Assembly (NCBI GenBank): GCA_012842395.1
Contig: DUSX01000038.1
Location: 1-49,012, forward strand
DNA: 49,012 nt
DNA from: Bacillota bacterium
GTDB taxonomy: Bacteria; Bacillota; SHA-98; UBA4971
Direction: 5' to 3'
The notes under the pieces are model-generated. The model ran no database searches. It was not told the origin of the DNA and saw only the letters and a program-made list of their open reading frames with translations. Below are positions 17,678 through 25,864 of the stretch, piece by piece (position 1 is the stretch's first letter; each line of letters opens with the position of its first letter). The position numbers were made by a program, and so were the translations under genes.

Positions 17678-17687
17678 CCTTGCCCCT

Positions 17688-18476
17688 TTAGCGCTTGAGG
17701 TTGTTCGCTATGGAGAGCATGTCGTCGGATGTCTGGATGGCTTTGGAGTTCACCTCGTAAGCGCGCTGGGCGATTATCATATTGACCATCTCTTCGACCA
17801 CCTTCACGTTGGACATCTCCAGAAACCCCTGGGATATGGTCCCGAAGCCCTCGAGCCCTGGGGTGCCCACTGCCGGCTGGCCAGAAGACGCAGTCGCGGT
17901 GAACAGGTTGCGTCCGATGGCGGAGAGGCCCGCCGGGTTCACGAACTTGGCGAGCTCGATCTTGCCGAGTTCCTGGGGCTCGCTCTCGCCCGACAGGATC
18001 ACCGACACCGTGCCATCGGTGCCTATGGAGATGTCCACCGCTTCAGGAGGAATGGTGATCTCGGGCTCGATGGGGAAGCCGTCGGACGTGACGATCCTGC
18101 CCTCGCTGTCCTTCTTGAACGAGCCGTCCCTCGTGTAAGCCACGGTGCCGTCCGGCATGAGCACCTGGAAGAACCCGTCGCCCTCTATCACAAGGTCGAG
18201 AGGCCCTTCGGTCTGCACGAAATCACCCTGCGAGAAAATCCTTTGGATAGCGGCGGGCCTAGTACCGAGACCGACCTCTATGCCGGCCGGCACCCTCGCG
18301 CCCTCCGCCACGGTGGACCCGGACGTCCGGAGCTTTTGATACATGAGATCTTGAAAGTCCACCCTGCTCCTCTTGAACCCGTATGTGTTGAGGTTGGCCA
18401 GGTTGTTGGCGATCACGTCCATATTGAGCTGCTTCGCCAACATGCCCGTGGCCGCACTCCATAACGCTCGCATCAT
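17688..18476 (-). CDS. flgG: Flagellar distal rod protein FlgG
   Basis: A 262-residue rod protein. N-terminus [20 protein letters not shown] then [18 protein letters not shown] is the FlgG signature, with [11 protein letters not shown] in the core and [27 protein letters not shown] at the C-terminus. It is exported and assembles the distal rod that crosses the P and L rings. The start is the first of two adjacent ATG codons behind AAGGCGGTGAG. A gap of 289 bases separates it from flgF. Confidence 0.95.
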   Translation of the reverse strand: MMRALWSAATGMLAKQLNMDVIANNLANLNTYGFKRSRVDFQDLMYQKLRTSGSTVAEGARVPAGIEVGLGTRPAAIQRIFSQGDFVQTEGPLDLVIEGDGFFQVLMPDGTVAYTRDGSFKKDSEGRIVTSDGFPIEPEITIPPEAVDISIGTDGTVSVILSGESEPQELGKIELAKFVNPAGLSAIGRNLFTATASSGQPAVGTPGLEGFGTISQGFLEMSNVKVVEEMVNMIIAQRAYEVNSKAIQTSDDMLSIANNLKR

Positions 18477-18765
18477 CTCTTGCTCACCGCCTTCGACCGA
18501 ACTTCCCGTTGCACTCGATCTGCCTCGTCTGAACCTCTCCTGAACAAACAGCGAGGACGACCTTGCACCCGCACGGGGCGCGGTGCAAACGCAACGCGAC
18601 GCGCCGCACACCCCGCATTCACCGGGAGAGCCGTCCTCCAACATACCCCGCCTTACCTCGTCCTGCCGGGACCGCCTCAGTCGTTCAGCGGCCCGTGGCC
18701 CCCGCTTGCGCGGTCCGGCCACCATACCGGGATCGTATCATGGATTCATGCCTGACGGACAAACC
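18477..18765. other. Intergenic gap between flgF and flgG
   Basis: The gap is unusual inside a rod operon. The flgG frame remains open through it but has no family similarity and no good start. I see no convincing gene, promoter or terminator. Confidence 0.5.
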
Positions 18766-19563
18766 TCAGGCTACTCTCCCGACGTCGTTAATGGATTTGT
18801 CGAGGGTCCCGTCCAGAAACCACACCACTCTCTGGCACGTCTCGTACGCCCGCATACCGGCGATCATCTGAACCATCTCCGTCACGACGCTTACGTTGGA
18901 CATCTCGAGGAACCCCTGCCGCACCACCGTCCCATCCGCAGCCCCAACTGGGCGCGCCGTCGCACCGGATGCCGCCACAAAAAGGCTGCCGCCCGCCTTG
19001 GCGAGCGAGGATGGATCATCGAACGCCACGATCCTGAGCCTCCCAACGAGCCGCCCATCCGCCGTGACCCGACCGTCGCCGCGCACCTCCACGGACGCCC
19101 GGCCGTCGGCGCCGGAAGGAGAGGAAGGAAGGGTTATCGGTCCGGACTCGCCGAGCACCGGCATGCCGTCCATGGTGACTAGCTCGCCACGGGAATTGAG
19201 GGTGAACGACCCATTGCGCGTGTACGCCTCACCCTGGGGGGTTTCGACCACGAAATACCCGTCCCCCTGGATGGCGAGGTCCAGAGGCGCGCCGGTCTCG
19301 ATGAATGGCCCCTCGCTCGGATCAAAGCCCGTGCCTCTCACGTAAACCCCGGGTCCCAGCCCACCTATGGGAACGGTCCTCGCGAGGCGCCACGGAGCCC
19401 TGCTTTCGACTCGTACCGCCAGCTCGTCCGCAAACGCGCCGACCAGCGCGATGTCCTTCTTGTAGCCAGGCGTGTCGACATTGGCGAGATTCTGCGCGAT
19501 CACGTCCTGCTGAAGCAGCCCCGCGACCATGCCGGATGCCGCCGCGTAAAGCCCGCGAACCAA
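18766..19563 (-). CDS. flgF: Flagellar proximal rod protein FlgF (FlgG-like)
   Basis: About 265 residues from a TTG behind AAGGGGGGTG. It has the rod family N-terminus (VRGLYAAASGMVAGLLQQ, VIAQNLANVDTPGYKKD), core LAIQGDGYFVVETPQGEAYTRNG, and C-terminal MSNVSVVTEMVQMIAGMRAYETCQ. It is the more divergent of the two FlgG-like proteins and stands first in the operon, so FlgF is the better name. It is the first gene after a consensus sigma-54 promoter. Confidence 0.9.
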   Translation of the reverse strand: MVRGLYAAASGMVAGLLQQDVIAQNLANVDTPGYKKDIALVGAFADELAVRVESRAPWRLARTVPIGGLGPGVYVRGTGFDPSEGPFIETGAPLDLAIQGDGYFVVETPQGEAYTRNGSFTLNSRGELVTMDGMPVLGESGPITLPSSPSGADGRASVEVRGDGRVTADGRLVGRLRIVAFDDPSSLAKAGGSLFVAASGATARPVGAADGTVVRQGFLEMSNVSVVTEMVQMIAGMRAYETCQRVVWFLDGTLDKSINDVGRVA

Positions 19564-19646
19564 GCTCTCACCCCCCTTCTTTCCAGCGTATGGGAGCGGC
19601 AAAGGGCCCTTGTGCCTTGAGCGGAGAACGTTCGCTCCCAGTGGCA

Positions 19647-19663
19647 AGCAACTCCCGTGCCAG
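19647..19663 (-). promoter_or_regulatory. Sigma-54 (RpoN) promoter of the flgF rod/ring operon
   Basis: The minus strand reads C TGGCACG GGAG TTGCT, matching every specified base of the -24/-12 consensus (TGGCACG-N4-TTGCW). It is on the correct strand 84 bases ahead of flgF. A perfect match is expected about 0.01 times by chance in this window, by a simple composition estimate. A palindrome suited to an activator site lies about 150 bases upstream. Confidence 0.78.
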
Positions 19664-19797
19664 AGTTGGCACCAAAGGAGACGAACGAGTCGGCCGGCGT
19701 CGCAGCGGGTGGGAAGGCAGCAGGCGCAAAGACTTGCGGCACACCCGTATGTGGGACGGGCCTCCATCCCTTTCCGGCCCCCCCGCAAAAGTCACTC

Positions 19798-19827
19798 CAC
19801 GGGTGAGCAAGTTTTGCCCACCCCGTG
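19798..19827. promoter_or_regulatory. Inverted repeat, candidate enhancer (UAS) for the sigma-54 promoter
   Basis: Arms CACGGGTGAGCAA and TTGCCCACCCCGTG flank a 3-base centre and are complementary apart from one bulge and one mismatch. Its distance from the -24 element (about 150 bases) is typical for binding of a sigma-54 activator. It could also serve the divergent CheW-like gene. The rest of the 506-base gap between these two genes holds no gene that I can support. Confidence 0.45.
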
Positions 19828-20069
19828 AGCAGCCTGCTCCGCGACCAGGCAGAACCGCAGCGCACGACCTCTGACGTACGTCTCGTCGACCTGCGGCGAG
19901 TGGCTCCCTCAGGCGCAGGCACCTGGATACGTGCCGGCCGCGCGCGTGCGAGTGACGCCCGCGACTGATGGCGTCATGGATCGGCCTGTGCAGGAAATAG
20001 CAGATCCGGCCGAGAATACGAATTTCATCCTCGCGCGCTTGCGCAGCACAAAGAAGGGAGGTACGCTCC

Positions 20070-20906
20070 GTGAACGTGCTCCTGGTCTCGGCCGGTGAGA
20101 GACTGTACGGGCTCTCGCTCGACAACGTGGTGGAAGTCGTGCGGGCGTTGCGTTCGGATGTGAAGACTGCAAAGGGCAGGCCCGCCATAACCATCCGCGA
20201 GAGGGTCGTGCCCCTCGTTTGGCTCGCTGACGTGCTCGCCTCGCCTGGTGGCGGGCATCTCAAGGCGACGTTTCACGATCCGTTGCACACCCTTTCCCTC
20301 GACGAGGCCGTCGAGAAGGCCAAACCCGTGCTGGAGCAGGCCGCCCGCGATCCCAGAGCGGCATCCATGGACCCAGGCGCCGCCCTCGCGGTGCTCCGTG
20401 AATTGCTCGACGCGCATTGGTTCCTGGAGGTTGCATTCGTGATGAGGAAAGACGGCCGCGTCATCGCAGGCCCGATCGCGCGCGAGGGAGTGAAGATCGC
20501 AGGCGAGCTCGACATGGCCGCGCAGGATTGGTCTGCCCGGTCGTGGTTCCGCAACGCCATCCGAGGGGCGACCCACGTCACCGAAAAGTATGTGTCCGCA
20601 GCCACAGACTCGGTCTGCGTCACGGTCTCGACCCCGATAAGGAACGCATCCGGCGAGGTCATAGGGGTGATCGGCGCCGATGTTTCAGCGACGGTGGTGA
20701 GGGATCGGCTCTACGTAGTCATCGTGAACGACCAGGCACGGCAGGTCGGGGTGGTCGTGGATAGAATCGTGGGCAAGCGCGACGTCCAGGTGGAGCCCTT
20801 ATCGTTCGCGTTCGCCGGCCCGAATCTCTTGGGCACGGCGGTCCTCGACGACGGCGCCATCGCCATAATCGCGGACATGGAAGGCATAATGAAAGCAGCG
20901 TCGTGA
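20070..20906 (+). CDS. CheW-like protein with a Cache-type sensor domain inserted in the CheW fold
   Basis: A 278-residue soluble protein. Residues 1-57 look like the first half of a CheW domain (VLLVSAGERLYGLSLDNVVE, then IRERVVPLVWLADVL). Residues 213-275 look like the second half (LYVVIVNDQARQVGVVVDRIVG, then LLGTAVLDDGAIAIIADM). Between them lie about 150 residues with a helix and then a Cache/PDC pattern: WFRNAIRG, Y-S-AATDSVCVTVSTPIR, and SGEVIGVIGADVS. The insertion point is the loop where this genome's CheA P5 domain carries its low-complexity insert. No signal peptide or membrane helix is visible. I infer a cytoplasmic coupling protein that senses a small ligand directly. The GTG start follows AAGGGAGGT. 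It is alone, divergent from the flagellar operon. Confidence 0.85.
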   Translation: MNVLLVSAGERLYGLSLDNVVEVVRALRSDVKTAKGRPAITIRERVVPLVWLADVLASPGGGHLKATFHDPLHTLSLDEAVEKAKPVLEQAARDPRAASMDPGAALAVLRELLDAHWFLEVAFVMRKDGRVIAGPIAREGVKIAGELDMAAQDWSARSWFRNAIRGATHVTEKYVSAATDSVCVTVSTPIRNASGEVIGVIGADVSATVVRDRLYVVIVNDQARQVGVVVDRIVGKRDVQVEPLSFAFAGPNLLGTAVLDDGAIAIIADMEGIMKAAS

Positions 20907-20973
20907 GGCACTCCGGGCCCGTCGAAGGAGGCGGGGCTAAGTGGGGGTGCAAAAACGCTCCCGACGTTTGCAA

Positions 20974-21088
20974 GGGGGTGCCGGTGATTGCACGAGGGGT
21001 GTCAAAATCCGGGCACCAGCCGGGCAGGCCGGATTTTGTCAAGGTGCCCTGCTTGGGGCACCGTCCCCGAGTGCAACACCGGCAATCC
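20974..21088 (+). repeat. Dispersed structured intergenic element, copy B
   Basis: Outer arms GGGTGCCGGTGATTGCAC and GTGCAACACCGGCAATCC pair closely. The first inner hairpin pairs CAAAATCCGG (21003) with CCGGATTTTG (21029); the second pairs GGTGCCC (21043) with GGGCACC (21056). Compared with copy A both inner stems have different bases but stay paired. This copy lies between the convergent CheW-Cache gene and the next gene. Confidence 0.72.
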
Positions 21089-21129
21089 GGCAACTACTGG
21101 AAGAGGGGCGAGGACTAATGCGCCCTCAC

Positions 21130-21612
21130 TTAGCTCTCATGACCATCGAGGGTGCCAGCGGCACGTCCGGGCCGGAGCTCGCGAGACGGCGAAGGCGCGC
21201 GGGGCGTGTCCCCTTGGGCGCGAGGGTACACGGTGTGCTTCCAATACCATGGGGCGTCAGTGGCCTTGAGCTGACGCCTCGTCCTGGGAAGCTTGTACAG
21301 CTCGTACTCGGCCACAAGCCACCACTGAAAATCGGGGATCCTCCTGCCCGGTTTCGGGGGTCGGAACTCGCGGCACAGCTGGAATGCTCCCCTGTCCGTG
21401 ATAACGAGGTAATACTTGTGCGGGCGCTCCCAGTACTGTTTTAGTATGTGGAGTATACGGAAACACCGGCCGTTCCACCAGAAGCAGATGGGCTCAGGCG
21501 TCGGGGGATACCTGAACCCGACGAGCACGGACGCGTTTATGACCCTTACGACCTTTCGGAAGCCTTTGGCGTGTATCTGGACGCGGGGTCTTTTCTTTGG
21601 GGTCTTCCCCAT
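21130..21612 (-). CDS. Conserved-looking protein of unknown function, Trp- and Arg-rich
   Basis: A 160-residue protein with a good ATG behind GGAGGAGGG. The core (residues ~30-110) is a compact beta-rich segment with many aromatic residues: PICFWWNGRCFRILHILKQYW, HKYYLVITDRGAFQLCREF and DFQWWLVAEYEL. This resembles small DUF6504-type domains, in which a similar W/Y pattern recurs, but I cannot confirm that. The C-terminus is basic and Pro/Arg-rich. It is convergent with the CheW-Cache gene and divergent from murD. No function is proposed. Confidence 0.75.
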   Translation of the reverse strand: MGKTPKKRPRVQIHAKGFRKVVRVINASVLVGFRYPPTPEPICFWWNGRCFRILHILKQYWERPHKYYLVITDRGAFQLCREFRPPKPGRRIPDFQWWLVAEYELYKLPRTRRQLKATDAPWYWKHTVYPRAQGDTPRAPSPSRELRPGRAAGTLDGHES

Positions 21613-21726
21613 GCGCCAGCCCTCCTCCGGAAAGGATACAAACGAAACCAGAGGAACGAGGAAACGAAAGGCCCTTGTTACATTATTGTATCGCAATTGG
21701 GCAACTTTTGGAAAGGGCGAGTTCGT

Positions 21727-23190
21727 ATGACCGAGACGTTTCGCATGAGCGAGAGGCAAAAGGAGTACGTGGCGAGGTTTAAAGGCAAGCGGGCGGCCGT
21801 GCTCGGCATCGGCGCGAGCAACGCCCCGGTGATAAGGTTTCTCGTCGAGGCCGGCGCAAGGGTGACCGCATGCGATGTCAAGACAAAAGAGGAGCTTGGG
21901 GACGCGTACGAGAGAGTCGCAGGCCTGCCCGTCGAGTTCAGGCTGGGCCCCGGATACCTCGACGGCCTCGAGGAATTCGACATGGTCTTCCCTACCCCGG
22001 GGATGCCGCTTGACCTCCCAGAGCTCGTGAAGGCGCGCGAGCACGGAGTCCTGCAGTCGAACGAGGTGGGGCTCTTCCTCGACCTTTGTGAGGCGCCCGT
22101 GGTCGGGATCACCGGTAGCGACGGGAAAACCACCACCACGACCCTGGTGAGCGAGGTCCTCAAGGCCGCGGGCAAGAAGGTGTTCACCGGGGGCAACATA
22201 GGAAACCCGCTTCTCGCCGAGGTCTTCGGCATCACCCCGGATTCCATCGTGGTTTTGGAGCTATCTAGCTTTCAGTTACAGCCGCTTTCGAGGAGCCCGC
22301 ACATCGGAGTGGTGTTGAACCTGACCGCCAACCACCTGGACCACCACAGGTCCATGGAGGAATACGCTGACGCCAAGAAGAATATCTTCAGGCACCAGGG
22401 GCATGGCGACTTCACCGTCCTGAACTTCGACAACGCGTACACGCGCGCCATGGGGGACGAGTGCCCGGGCCGCAGGGTCTTCTTCTCGCGGCGCCGTGAG
22501 GTGCCCGGCGGAGTTTTCCTGCGTGGTGACGACATAATCGTGGCGATCCGCGGAGAAGAGGAATTCGCCGCAAGTCGGAACGACATACAGATCCCTGGCG
22601 ACCATAACGTGGAGAACGTGCTCGCGGTCGCGGCCGTCGCTGCGCTCTGCGGGTGCGACTTTGCGGCTTTGCGCCGGGTGTTGCGGGAATTCAAAGGAGT
22701 TGCCCACCGAATCGAGTTCGTCGCAGAACTGGGCGGAGTTAGGTTCTACGACGACTCCATCGCTACGACACCGAGCCGGGCCGTCGCGGGGCTGCGCTCT
22801 TTCCGCGAGCCCGTGATCGTCATAGCGGGCGGGTCGGGCAAGAATGTGCCGTTCGACGAGTTTGCGGAGGCAGCCGTGGAACGCGCGAAAGCGGTGGTGC
22901 TCGTGGGCGAGACCGCGCCTCAGATACGGGCCGCCATCGAGGCGGCCGGAGCTGTGGCCGGAAGGGCCGTCCGCATGGTGGAAGCCCGCGGTTTCGAGGA
23001 AGCCGTGCATCTCGCCGCAGATGAGGCCTCGCCGGGCGATGTGGTGCTTCTTTCGCCTGCGTGTGCGAGCTTCGACATGTTCAGGAATTACAAGGAGCGC
23101 GGAGACAGGTTCAAAGAGATCGTGCGGGCTATGGCACGAGCGGGGGAATCGCAAGGCGATGACCTCGCTCCAATGACAGAAAGGGACTGA
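21727..23190 (+). CDS. murD: UDP-N-acetylmuramoylalanine--D-glutamate ligase
   Basis: A 487-residue Mur ligase that adds D-glutamate to the peptidoglycan precursor in the cytoplasm. It shows the N-terminal Rossmann-like domain ([19 protein letters not shown]), the ATP-binding [41 protein letters not shown], and the C-terminal domain with [18 protein letters not shown]. The ATG follows GAAAGGG; a longer upstream frame is spurious because it overlaps a gene on the other strand. It lies outside any division cluster and is followed 14 bases later by folD. Confidence 0.95.
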   Translation: MTETFRMSERQKEYVARFKGKRAAVLGIGASNAPVIRFLVEAGARVTACDVKTKEELGDAYERVAGLPVEFRLGPGYLDGLEEFDMVFPTPGMPLDLPELVKAREHGVLQSNEVGLFLDLCEAPVVGITGSDGKTTTTTLVSEVLKAAGKKVFTGGNIGNPLLAEVFGITPDSIVVLELSSFQLQPLSRSPHIGVVLNLTANHLDHHRSMEEYADAKKNIFRHQGHGDFTVLNFDNAYTRAMGDECPGRRVFFSRRREVPGGVFLRGDDIIVAIRGEEEFAASRNDIQIPGDHNVENVLAVAAVAALCGCDFAALRRVLREFKGVAHRIEFVAELGGVRFYDDSIATTPSRAVAGLRSFREPVIVIAGGSGKNVPFDEFAEAAVERAKAVVLVGETAPQIRAAIEAAGAVAGRAVRMVEARGFEEAVHLAADEASPGDVVLLSPACASFDMFRNYKERGDRFKEIVRAMARAGESQGDDLAPMTERD

Positions 23191-23204
23191 AGGAGGCCGC
23201 GGGT

Positions 23205-24074
23205 ATGGCTGCAACAATCATCGACGGCAAGGCTGTGGCGAGAGATGTCCGGGCCGAAGTGGCCGCGGGGGTGGAGGAGTTCGCAAAAGCGCACGGATTC
23301 CCACCCGGGCTTGCGGTGGTCATAGTGGGAGACGACCCGGCGTCGCGGGTGTATGTGGACAGCAAGAAGAAGATGTGCCGCGCCCTCGGGATCTATTCCG
23401 AAGAACACGCGCTTCCCGTCGCGACGACCCAGCGCGAGTTGCTCGACCTCATCGAACGCCTCAACAACGACCCGAGGATCCACGGGGTCCTCGTGCAATT
23501 GCCGCTTCCGGGCCATCTCGACGAGGGAGAGGTCCTCGAGGCCATCGATCCGCGCAAGGATGTGGACGGGTTTCATCCCGTGAACGTGGGGAAGCTCCTC
23601 GTAGGGGCCGAGTGTTTCGTCCCGTGCACGCCCGCAGGCATCCTGGAGCTCATCAAGAGGACCGGCGTCGAGATCAAGGGCAAGCGCGCGGTCGTGGTCG
23701 GGCGCAGCAACATCGTGGGCAAGCCCGTGGCCATCCTGCTTCTCGCCGAGCACGCCACAGTCACCGTATGTCATTCGCGCACTCGCGACCTCCCAGCAGT
23801 GTGCCGCGAGGCGGACATCCTCGTGGTGGCCATCGGCAAGCCTGAGATGATCGACGCAAGCTACATCAAGCCAGGTGCCGTGGTGATCGATGTGGGCGTG
23901 AACGAGGTGGGCACCAGCGAGAGCGGCAAGCGCAAGCTGGTCGGGGACGTGAACTTCGACTCCGCGGTGGAGGTGGCGGGGTACATCACACCTGTTCCAG
24001 GCGGGGTCGGGCCGATGACAATAGCGATGCTCATGAGGAACACCCTCGAGGCCGCGAGGAGGGCCTCGCGCTGA
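23205..24074 (+). CDS. folD: Methylenetetrahydrofolate dehydrogenase/cyclohydrolase FolD
   Basis: A 289-residue bifunctional enzyme interconverting 5,10-methylene- and 10-formyl-tetrahydrofolate with NADP. Visible motifs are the catalytic [57 protein letters not shown] and [14 protein letters not shown]. Length is standard. AAGGAGG precedes the ATG, and the short gap suggests an operon with murD. Confidence 0.97.
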   Translation: MAATIIDGKAVARDVRAEVAAGVEEFAKAHGFPPGLAVVIVGDDPASRVYVDSKKKMCRALGIYSEEHALPVATTQRELLDLIERLNNDPRIHGVLVQLPLPGHLDEGEVLEAIDPRKDVDGFHPVNVGKLLVGAECFVPCTPAGILELIKRTGVEIKGKRAVVVGRSNIVGKPVAILLLAEHATVTVCHSRTRDLPAVCREADILVVAIGKPEMIDASYIKPGAVVIDVGVNEVGTSESGKRKLVGDVNFDSAVEVAGYITPVPGGVGPMTIAMLMRNTLEAARRASR

Positions 24075-24098
24075 CCGGGAGCCGCTCTTGCGCACCGA

Positions 24099-24155
24099 GT
24101 TCGAACGAAGCGCGCGCCACAAGCGCGTCGTCCCCGGAGGGCAAGGCCGGCAACC
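24099..24155 (+). repeat. Dispersed structured element, 3' half copy (D)
   Basis: These 57 bases closely match the 3' half of copy A (2841-2898), including the TCGAACGA start, the second hairpin region and the ending GGAGGGCAA plus CCGGCAAC. The 5' half is missing or decayed. It lies just after folD. Confidence 0.55.
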
Positions 24156-24212
24156 TTCTCCATGTCTTCCATGCATCTCCGTCTTGTACATGTCTCCCTG
24201 GCCCCGCTCGAG

Positions 24213-24241
24213 TTGCGCAGGCATGAAAGGAGCTGTATACT
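24213..24241 (+). promoter_or_regulatory. Candidate sigma-A promoter upstream of the ECF sigma gene
   Basis: TTGCGC and TATACT are separated by 17 bases. The leader to the sigma gene would be about 260 bases, so a second, closer promoter is likely. The 433-base gap holding it has no gene that I can support. Confidence 0.4.
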
Positions 24242-24395
24242 GCAATTGCAGCAAGCCTGCACCCGGAGCCTTTGCCCCTTCGAGGCTTCGGCCTTTCATG
24301 GCTCGATGTAGCCTTCGACGGGGCGGGGCGTCCTTCCGGCTTCAGCATCCCGGCGTCGGCGCTCCCCGGGAGAGTCCGCGGGACCGCGGCGCCGA

Positions 24396-24425
24396 GGAAC
24401 TTTTGAGGGCGCGCTGCGTTTCTAG
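24396..24425 (+). promoter_or_regulatory. Candidate autoregulatory ECF (sigma-E type) promoter
   Basis: GGAACTTTT is followed by TCTAG. The first is the classical sigma-E -35 element; the second resembles the TCTGA-type -10. Spacing is about 18 bases, two longer than ideal. Its position 83 bases ahead of the ECF sigma gene fits autoregulation. Confidence 0.4.
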
Positions 24426-24507
24426 TGAGTGATTGAGGCCCCGGCAGCGAAGGTCTCTCGGGGGCGCCGGGACGGCACAGCATGCCGGCACGGCAGGGAA
24501 GCAGGTG

Positions 24508-25113
24508 ATGGGCATGTTGAACACGGAAGCCCTCGCCGGAGTCCGTTACAAGGAAAACGACGTGCAAGCCTTCGAGGAGCTCGTCAGGCGGTACGACCGA
24601 AAGCTCTATAACATCGCTCTAAGACTGACGGGAAATGCAGACGAGGCGAAGGATCTGGCACAGGAGGCCCTCCTACGGGCCTACCGCGGCTTCGGCAGCT
24701 TCCGGCTGGGCACGTCATTTGAGAAGTGGCTCTTCCGGATCGCGTCGAACCTCTACATCGATCGGCTTCGCAAGCAGCACAACGTGAGGTTCGAATCGCT
24801 GGATGAGCCGGTGCTCACCGCAAGCGGACAGGTCGAGAAGGCGTTGCCCGACTGGTCCAGCAATCCGGAAGACGTCGCGGAGAAGAATGAGCTCGCCAGG
24901 GAGATCCAGGGGGCTCTTCAGTCCCTACCGCTCAACTACCGGCTGGCGGTGATCCTGTATGATCTCGAGGGGTTCTCCTACGAGGAGATCAGCGGGATAC
25001 TGCATTGCTCCATCGGCACCGTGAGATCGCGCATACATAGAGGCCGGAGGCTTTTGCGTGAGAAACTCGCGCCGTACGTGAAGCCCGCAGCCTCTGCTGG
25101 GGCCAGGTGGTGA
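24508..25113 (+). CDS. ECF-type RNA polymerase sigma factor
   Basis: A 201-residue group 4 sigma factor. Region 2 is FEELVRRYDRKLYNIALRLTG then EAKDLAQEALLRAYRGF and FRIASNLYIDRLRKQ; region 4 is NYRLAVILYDLEGFSYEEIS then CSIGTVRSRIHRGRRLL. It is followed with overlapping stop and start signals by a zinc-type anti-sigma factor, an RseB-like protein and HtrA, the arrangement of envelope-stress systems. ATG at 24508 is chosen; one two codons later is equally plausible. Confidence 0.93.
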   Translation: MGMLNTEALAGVRYKENDVQAFEELVRRYDRKLYNIALRLTGNADEAKDLAQEALLRAYRGFGSFRLGTSFEKWLFRIASNLYIDRLRKQHNVRFESLDEPVLTASGQVEKALPDWSSNPEDVAEKNELAREIQGALQSLPLNYRLAVILYDLEGFSYEEISGILHCSIGTVRSRIHRGRRLLREKLAPYVKPAASAGARW

Positions 25114-25118
25114 TCGCG

Positions 25119-25811
25119 ATGACATGCGAGAAGGCCATGAGCCTCATTTCTGCCTATCTCGACAAGGAGCTCGGGTTCGACGAGTATCGTCAGGTCGAGC
25201 TGCATCTTGCATGCTGCGAGGCGTGCTCCGAGGAATACGAAGCGCTCAAGGCCACCCAGGAGCTTCTCGGCACGCTCCAAGCGGCCGAGCTCCCCAGGGA
25301 GTTCTGGCCCGAGTTGCGCGAGAAGCTCGGTAGGGTCGCCGCCGAGGAGCGTTCTTCCGGCCTCGCGAGGTCCGGAGACTCACCCAGCAGCCCGCGGACG
25401 CACGAGCCTTGGTGGCGGGGCCCCGTGCTCGCAGGGGCTGGAATCACAAAGGGGAGTCTCCTCTCTTCCGCCGCCGTAAAGGGGCTCGCCTCGGCGGCGC
25501 TGGTCCTCTTGCTCGCGACCGCACCGATGGTTTGGAGCGCTCACAAGAGGTCAAGCGCGACCGAGGCTTCGTCGCAGATCGACAGCTTGGAACCGTATTT
25601 CCACGACTACATCATCTCGGAGTACGATAGGCCTCTGTCCGACAAGACATCCGTCGGGTTCGTCGTGACTGGCCAGGCGGTCACGATGTATACATCGGAT
25701 TTGCTCGGGCCATCAACCAGGGTCACGCAGGCCGGCAGCCTCAGGGACACGTCGCCCTCGGCTTTGAGCCCCGCGGGCACGGAGTACACGCTCATCTCGT
25801 ACCCGAGGTAA
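25119..25811 (+). CDS. Zinc-finger anti-sigma factor with one membrane helix
   Basis: About 230 residues. The N-terminal anti-sigma domain has the zinc motif His29-x3-Cys33-x2-Cys36 after SAYLDKELGFDEYRQVE. A single membrane helix lies near residues 120-140, giving a cytoplasmic N-terminus and an outer domain of about 90 residues. It should sequester the ECF sigma factor encoded just before it until released by regulated proteolysis. Upstream GTG codons (25107, 25110) overlapping the sigma stop are alternatives. Confidence 0.9.
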   Translation: MTCEKAMSLISAYLDKELGFDEYRQVELHLACCEACSEEYEALKATQELLGTLQAAELPREFWPELREKLGRVAAEERSSGLARSGDSPSSPRTHEPWWRGPVLAGAGITKGSLLSSAAVKGLASAALVLLLATAPMVWSAHKRSSATEASSQIDSLEPYFHDYIISEYDRPLSDKTSVGFVVTGQAVTMYTSDLLGPSTRVTQAGSLRDTSPSALSPAGTEYTLISYPR

Positions 25812-25864
25812 GCACAGTCAACGAAGGCTAAGCGGAAGGGTTCACGGAAGGTGACCACCTCGTT

